Source: Bacillota bacterium (GTDB taxonomy: Bacteria > Bacillota > Desulfotomaculia > Desulfotomaculales > Desulfallaceae). Taken from it: DNA of 8,440 nt. Positions 6,306-8,440 of the stretch are shown here, one piece after another. Position 1 is the stretch's first letter. Every line of letters starts with the position of its first letter. The notes under the pieces were generated by a model, which saw only the letters and a program-made list of their open reading frames with translations, had not been told where the DNA came from and did not search any database. Location: positions 1 through 8,440 of the forward strand of contig WQUS01000391.1 of NCBI GenBank assembly GCA_009781965.1, written 5' to 3'. Made by a program: the position numbers and the translations under genes.

Positions 6306-7913
6306 TTGAAAAGTCATTCCCAGTCTGACGGAGTTGTACCGGCTGGAAAAACTCTCAGCCAGTACTTAAACATAGCGGCAAAAGAAGCAGGTGATAAGAC
6401 CGCCCTTATTTATAAAGACTTAATAATTACGTACAGTGAACTGGTTGCACAAGTTGATATTTTTGCCGCCGCGCTGCTTCGTTTAGGTATCGGTTACGGC
6501 GATCGGGTCGGTATACTCATGCCTAACTGGCCGGAGTATATCATTGTCAGTCAAGCGATCATGAAGATCGGCGCCGTTAAGGTGCTGATGCACATCAATT
6601 TTCGGGAAATTGAAATTAAAACCACTCTTGAACATAGCGACGCCAAAGCAATCATCATGTCTTCGGAATATGGCGGATTTTCTTTTGCTCAATTAATTGA
6701 CAGTATCCGTCAAGATCTGCCATGCCTCAAGTACATGTTGGTCAAGGGGGAAATTTTATCTGGTATGATTCCCTTTGCTCATCTCTTTGATCACAATCCT
6801 CACGCTGGGGAAACGGTAACAAATTATCTGCAGGAACACCCTGTGGAAGCTGACGATCTGGCGGCTATCGTTTATACCTCAGGCACGACCGGCACCCCAA
6901 AGGGTGTTCTGCATACCCACAACACCATTTGCCGGCTTGCTTATTCCAGCAATATCCGGCGCAAGGTGACGGAAGACGAAGTCTGGCTGGACATGCTGCC
7001 GCTGTCTTCCGCCTTTGGCCTGCAGTACATTGAACCATGTCCGATAATCAGCAAAAGTACACTGGTGTTAATGGAAAGTTTTGATACGCTCGAAACATTG
7101 GAACTAATTGATCGGTACAAAGTAACCTCTCCGGTTGGCGTGCCCACTATGTTTATCAGGATGCTCAAGCACGCCCGGTTTAGCGCCTTCGACGTTTCCT
7201 CGGTACGAAACGCATATATTGGCGGGGCAGCAGCGCCCTATGAGATGATGCACGATATCAAAGAACGGTTTGGCTGTAGCATTACCATGACTTATGGCGC
7301 CTCTGAAATGGGCCATGCCACCATGACGAAACTGGATGATAGCCTGGAAACCATTTGCAATACCTCCGGCAGTCCTATTTATGGCGGCGCGGAAGTGAAA
7401 ATAGTCGGTGACAAGGGGAAAATGGTGGACATCGGGCAGGTCGGAGAGATTTTTTCCCGCAGCTTTGGCAACGGTCTCGGCTATTATCTGGATCCCGAAA
7501 GGACCAAGTCAGTCTTTGATGAACAAGGATGGGTGCATGTGGGAGATCTGGGACAGATGAACGAATGGGGCTACATTACTGTCATCGGCCGCAATAAGGA
7601 CATGATTGTGCGCGGCGGACACAATATCTACCCGGACGAAATTGAATCCTTACTCTATGCCCACGAAAAAATCGCCGAAGTGAGCATAGTCGGTTACCCT
7701 GATCCAGAGCTGGTGGAGCGAACCTGTGCTTTTATCGTCCTTAAACCTGATTACGAATGCATTACCAGGGAAGAACTGGTGGAATTTTTACAAAATAAAG
7801 TAGCCCGGTATAAAATTCCCGACCGGGTACAGCTGATAAAAAGTTTCCCGTTAACGGCGAGCGGCAAAATTCAGAAGCATAAACTTGGCGCATTAATTAA
7901 TGTTGAAAGTTAG
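6306..7913 (+). CDS. AMP-forming acyl-CoA ligase (class I adenylate-forming enzyme)
   Basis: This enzyme activates a carboxylic acid with ATP to an acyl-adenylate and then transfers it to CoA. It has 535 residues, full length for the family. Motifs: the phosphate-binding loop YTSGTTGTPKGV (190-201), the A5 motif TYGASEMGH, Asp414 in GWVHVGDLG for ribose binding, the hinge region with Arg429 in GRNKDMIVRGGHNIYP, and the catalytic Lys521 in LTASGKIQKHKL. All core residues for adenylation and domain rotation are present. The A4 segment reads LPLSSAFGL (231-239) where relatives usually have LPxFHxxG, so Ser235 replaces the common His near the acyl pocket. Translation starts at TTG. It lies 49 bases after the CaiB-like gene and 19 before an SDR gene. 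The substrate could be a short, branched, alicyclic or aromatic acid and cannot be fixed by reading. Confidence 0.94.
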   Translation: MKSHSQSDGVVPAGKTLSQYLNIAAKEAGDKTALIYKDLIITYSELVAQVDIFAAALLRLGIGYGDRVGILMPNWPEYIIVSQAIMKIGAVKVLMHINFREIEIKTTLEHSDAKAIIMSSEYGGFSFAQLIDSIRQDLPCLKYMLVKGEILSGMIPFAHLFDHNPHAGETVTNYLQEHPVEADDLAAIVYTSGTTGTPKGVLHTHNTICRLAYSSNIRRKVTEDEVWLDMLPLSSAFGLQYIEPCPIISKSTLVLMESFDTLETLELIDRYKVTSPVGVPTMFIRMLKHARFSAFDVSSVRNAYIGGAAAPYEMMHDIKERFGCSITMTYGASEMGHATMTKLDDSLETICNTSGSPIYGGAEVKIVGDKGKMVDIGQVGEIFSRSFGNGLGYYLDPERTKSVFDEQGWVHVGDLGQMNEWGYITVIGRNKDMIVRGGHNIYPDEIESLLYAHEKIAEVSIVGYPDPELVERTCAFIVLKPDYECITREELVEFLQNKVARYKIPDRVQLIKSFPLTASGKIQKHKLGALINVES

Positions 7914-7917
7914 ATAC

Positions 7918-7925
7918 GGGAGGTG
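7918..7925 (+). promoter_or_regulatory. Shine-Dalgarno of the downstream SDR gene
   Basis: GGGAGGTG lies 7 bases before ATG 7933, in the 19-base gap after the ligase stop. It supports the start of a gene whose end lies beyond the window. Confidence 0.75.
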
Positions 7926-7932
7926 TGGGTAA

Positions 7933-8440
7933 ATGCTGCTGCAGGGAAAATTGTCAATTGTCACCGGCGGGGGAGGCGGCTTCGGACGGGAAATAAGTCT
8001 TACTTTGGCCCGCTCCGGCTCTACTGTTGCGGTGGTGGATATTAATGAATCGCAGGCGGCGGAAGTAGCCAAACAGATCAGAGCTGAGGGCGGCCAGGCT
8101 GAACCCTTTAAAGTAGATATTACAAATATCCAAGAGGTAAAAGGGTTTATTGAACGGCTTGTAGAAAAATTTCAAAAAATCGATATTTTAATTAACAACG
8201 CCGGTGCGACATTGGGGAAACCTGCCGTAGAAGTGATTGAAGAGGATTGGTACCGGGTGATGGACATCAACCTAAAGGGTACGTTCTTTATGGCTCAGGC
8301 GGCAGGGAGAGAAATGATTGTCGGCGGCGGAGGAAATATTGTCAACATCGCTTCGATCAGCGGCTTAGTGGCGGAAATCAACACCTCGGTTTATTCTACC
8401 AGTAAGACCGGCGTTATTGCCATTACCCGCAACCTGGCCA
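7933..8440 (+). CDS. Short-chain dehydrogenase/reductase (SDR), 5' part, cut by window end
   Basis: These are the first 169 residues of a classical SDR of FabG-like type; the frame stays open to the window end. The N-terminus carries the nucleotide-binding motif TGGGGGFG (11-18, TGxxxGxG pattern). Asp36 at the end of the second strand (VVDIN) favours NAD over NADP. NNAG (88-91) and the full catalytic tetrad follow: Asn113 in DINLKGTF, Ser141 in NIASISG, and Tyr154 and Lys158 in YSTSK. The ATG has a good ribosome binding site and follows the ligase stop by 19 bases, so it is probably the next gene of the operon. An NAD-linked 3-hydroxyacyl-CoA dehydrogenase would fit the pathway, but many SDR substrates are possible. 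It is clearly different in sequence from the SDR at the left edge, so this is not a simple repeat of one gene. Confidence 0.95.
   Translation, partial: MLLQGKLSIVTGGGGGFGREISLTLARSGSTVAVVDINESQAAEVAKQIRAEGGQAEPFKVDITNIQEVKGFIERLVEKFQKIDILINNAGATLGKPAVEVIEEDWYRVMDINLKGTFFMAQAAGREMIVGGGGNIVNIASISGLVAEINTSVYSTSKTGVIAITRNLA

Overview
The window is a tightly packed, single-strand (+) stretch of bacterial DNA that reads as one catabolic operon. It holds a four-gene branched-chain-amino-acid (Liv/HAAT) type ABC transporter core followed by three acyl-CoA metabolism genes, with a short-chain dehydrogenase/reductase (SDR) gene cut by each window edge. Strong AAGGAGG-type Shine-Dalgarno sequences, one TTG start, roughly balanced base composition and this gene mix suggest an anaerobic, fatty- or organic-acid-using Firmicute (a Peptococcaceae-like clostridium is a reasonable guess). 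The organism cannot be fixed from this sequence.

Layout: the 3' part of an SDR gene (1-422); livH permease (462-1334); livM permease (1355-2344); livG ATPase (2370-3134); livF ATPase (3134-3853, overlapping livG by one base); a 9-bp inverted repeat over the livF stop (3849-3873); an acyl-CoA dehydrogenase (3912-5042); a family III CoA-transferase/racemase-like protein (5078-6256); an AMP-forming acyl-CoA ligase with a TTG start (6306-7913); and the 5' part of a second, different SDR gene (7933 to the window end). No gap exceeds about 60 bases. I saw no RNA gene, mobile element, CRISPR array or convincing promoter.

Likely joint function (inference): a carboxylic acid or amino-acid-like substrate is imported by the Liv-type transporter. 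It is activated to its CoA thioester by the ligase or by CoA transfer, possibly epimerised if the CaiB-like protein is a racemase, then oxidised by the acyl-CoA dehydrogenase and by one or both SDRs acting as hydroxyacyl dehydrogenases. The periplasmic/lipoprotein substrate-binding protein, an enoyl-CoA hydratase, a thiolase and electron-transfer flavoprotein are not in the window, so the pathway is incomplete here and the substrate cannot be named. The genes belong to well-known families. The points most worth checking are residue-level: a racemase-like His/Asp pair in the CaiB-like protein, a replaced His in the ligase A4 motif, and the absence of an isovaleryl-type catalytic Glu in the dehydrogenase.
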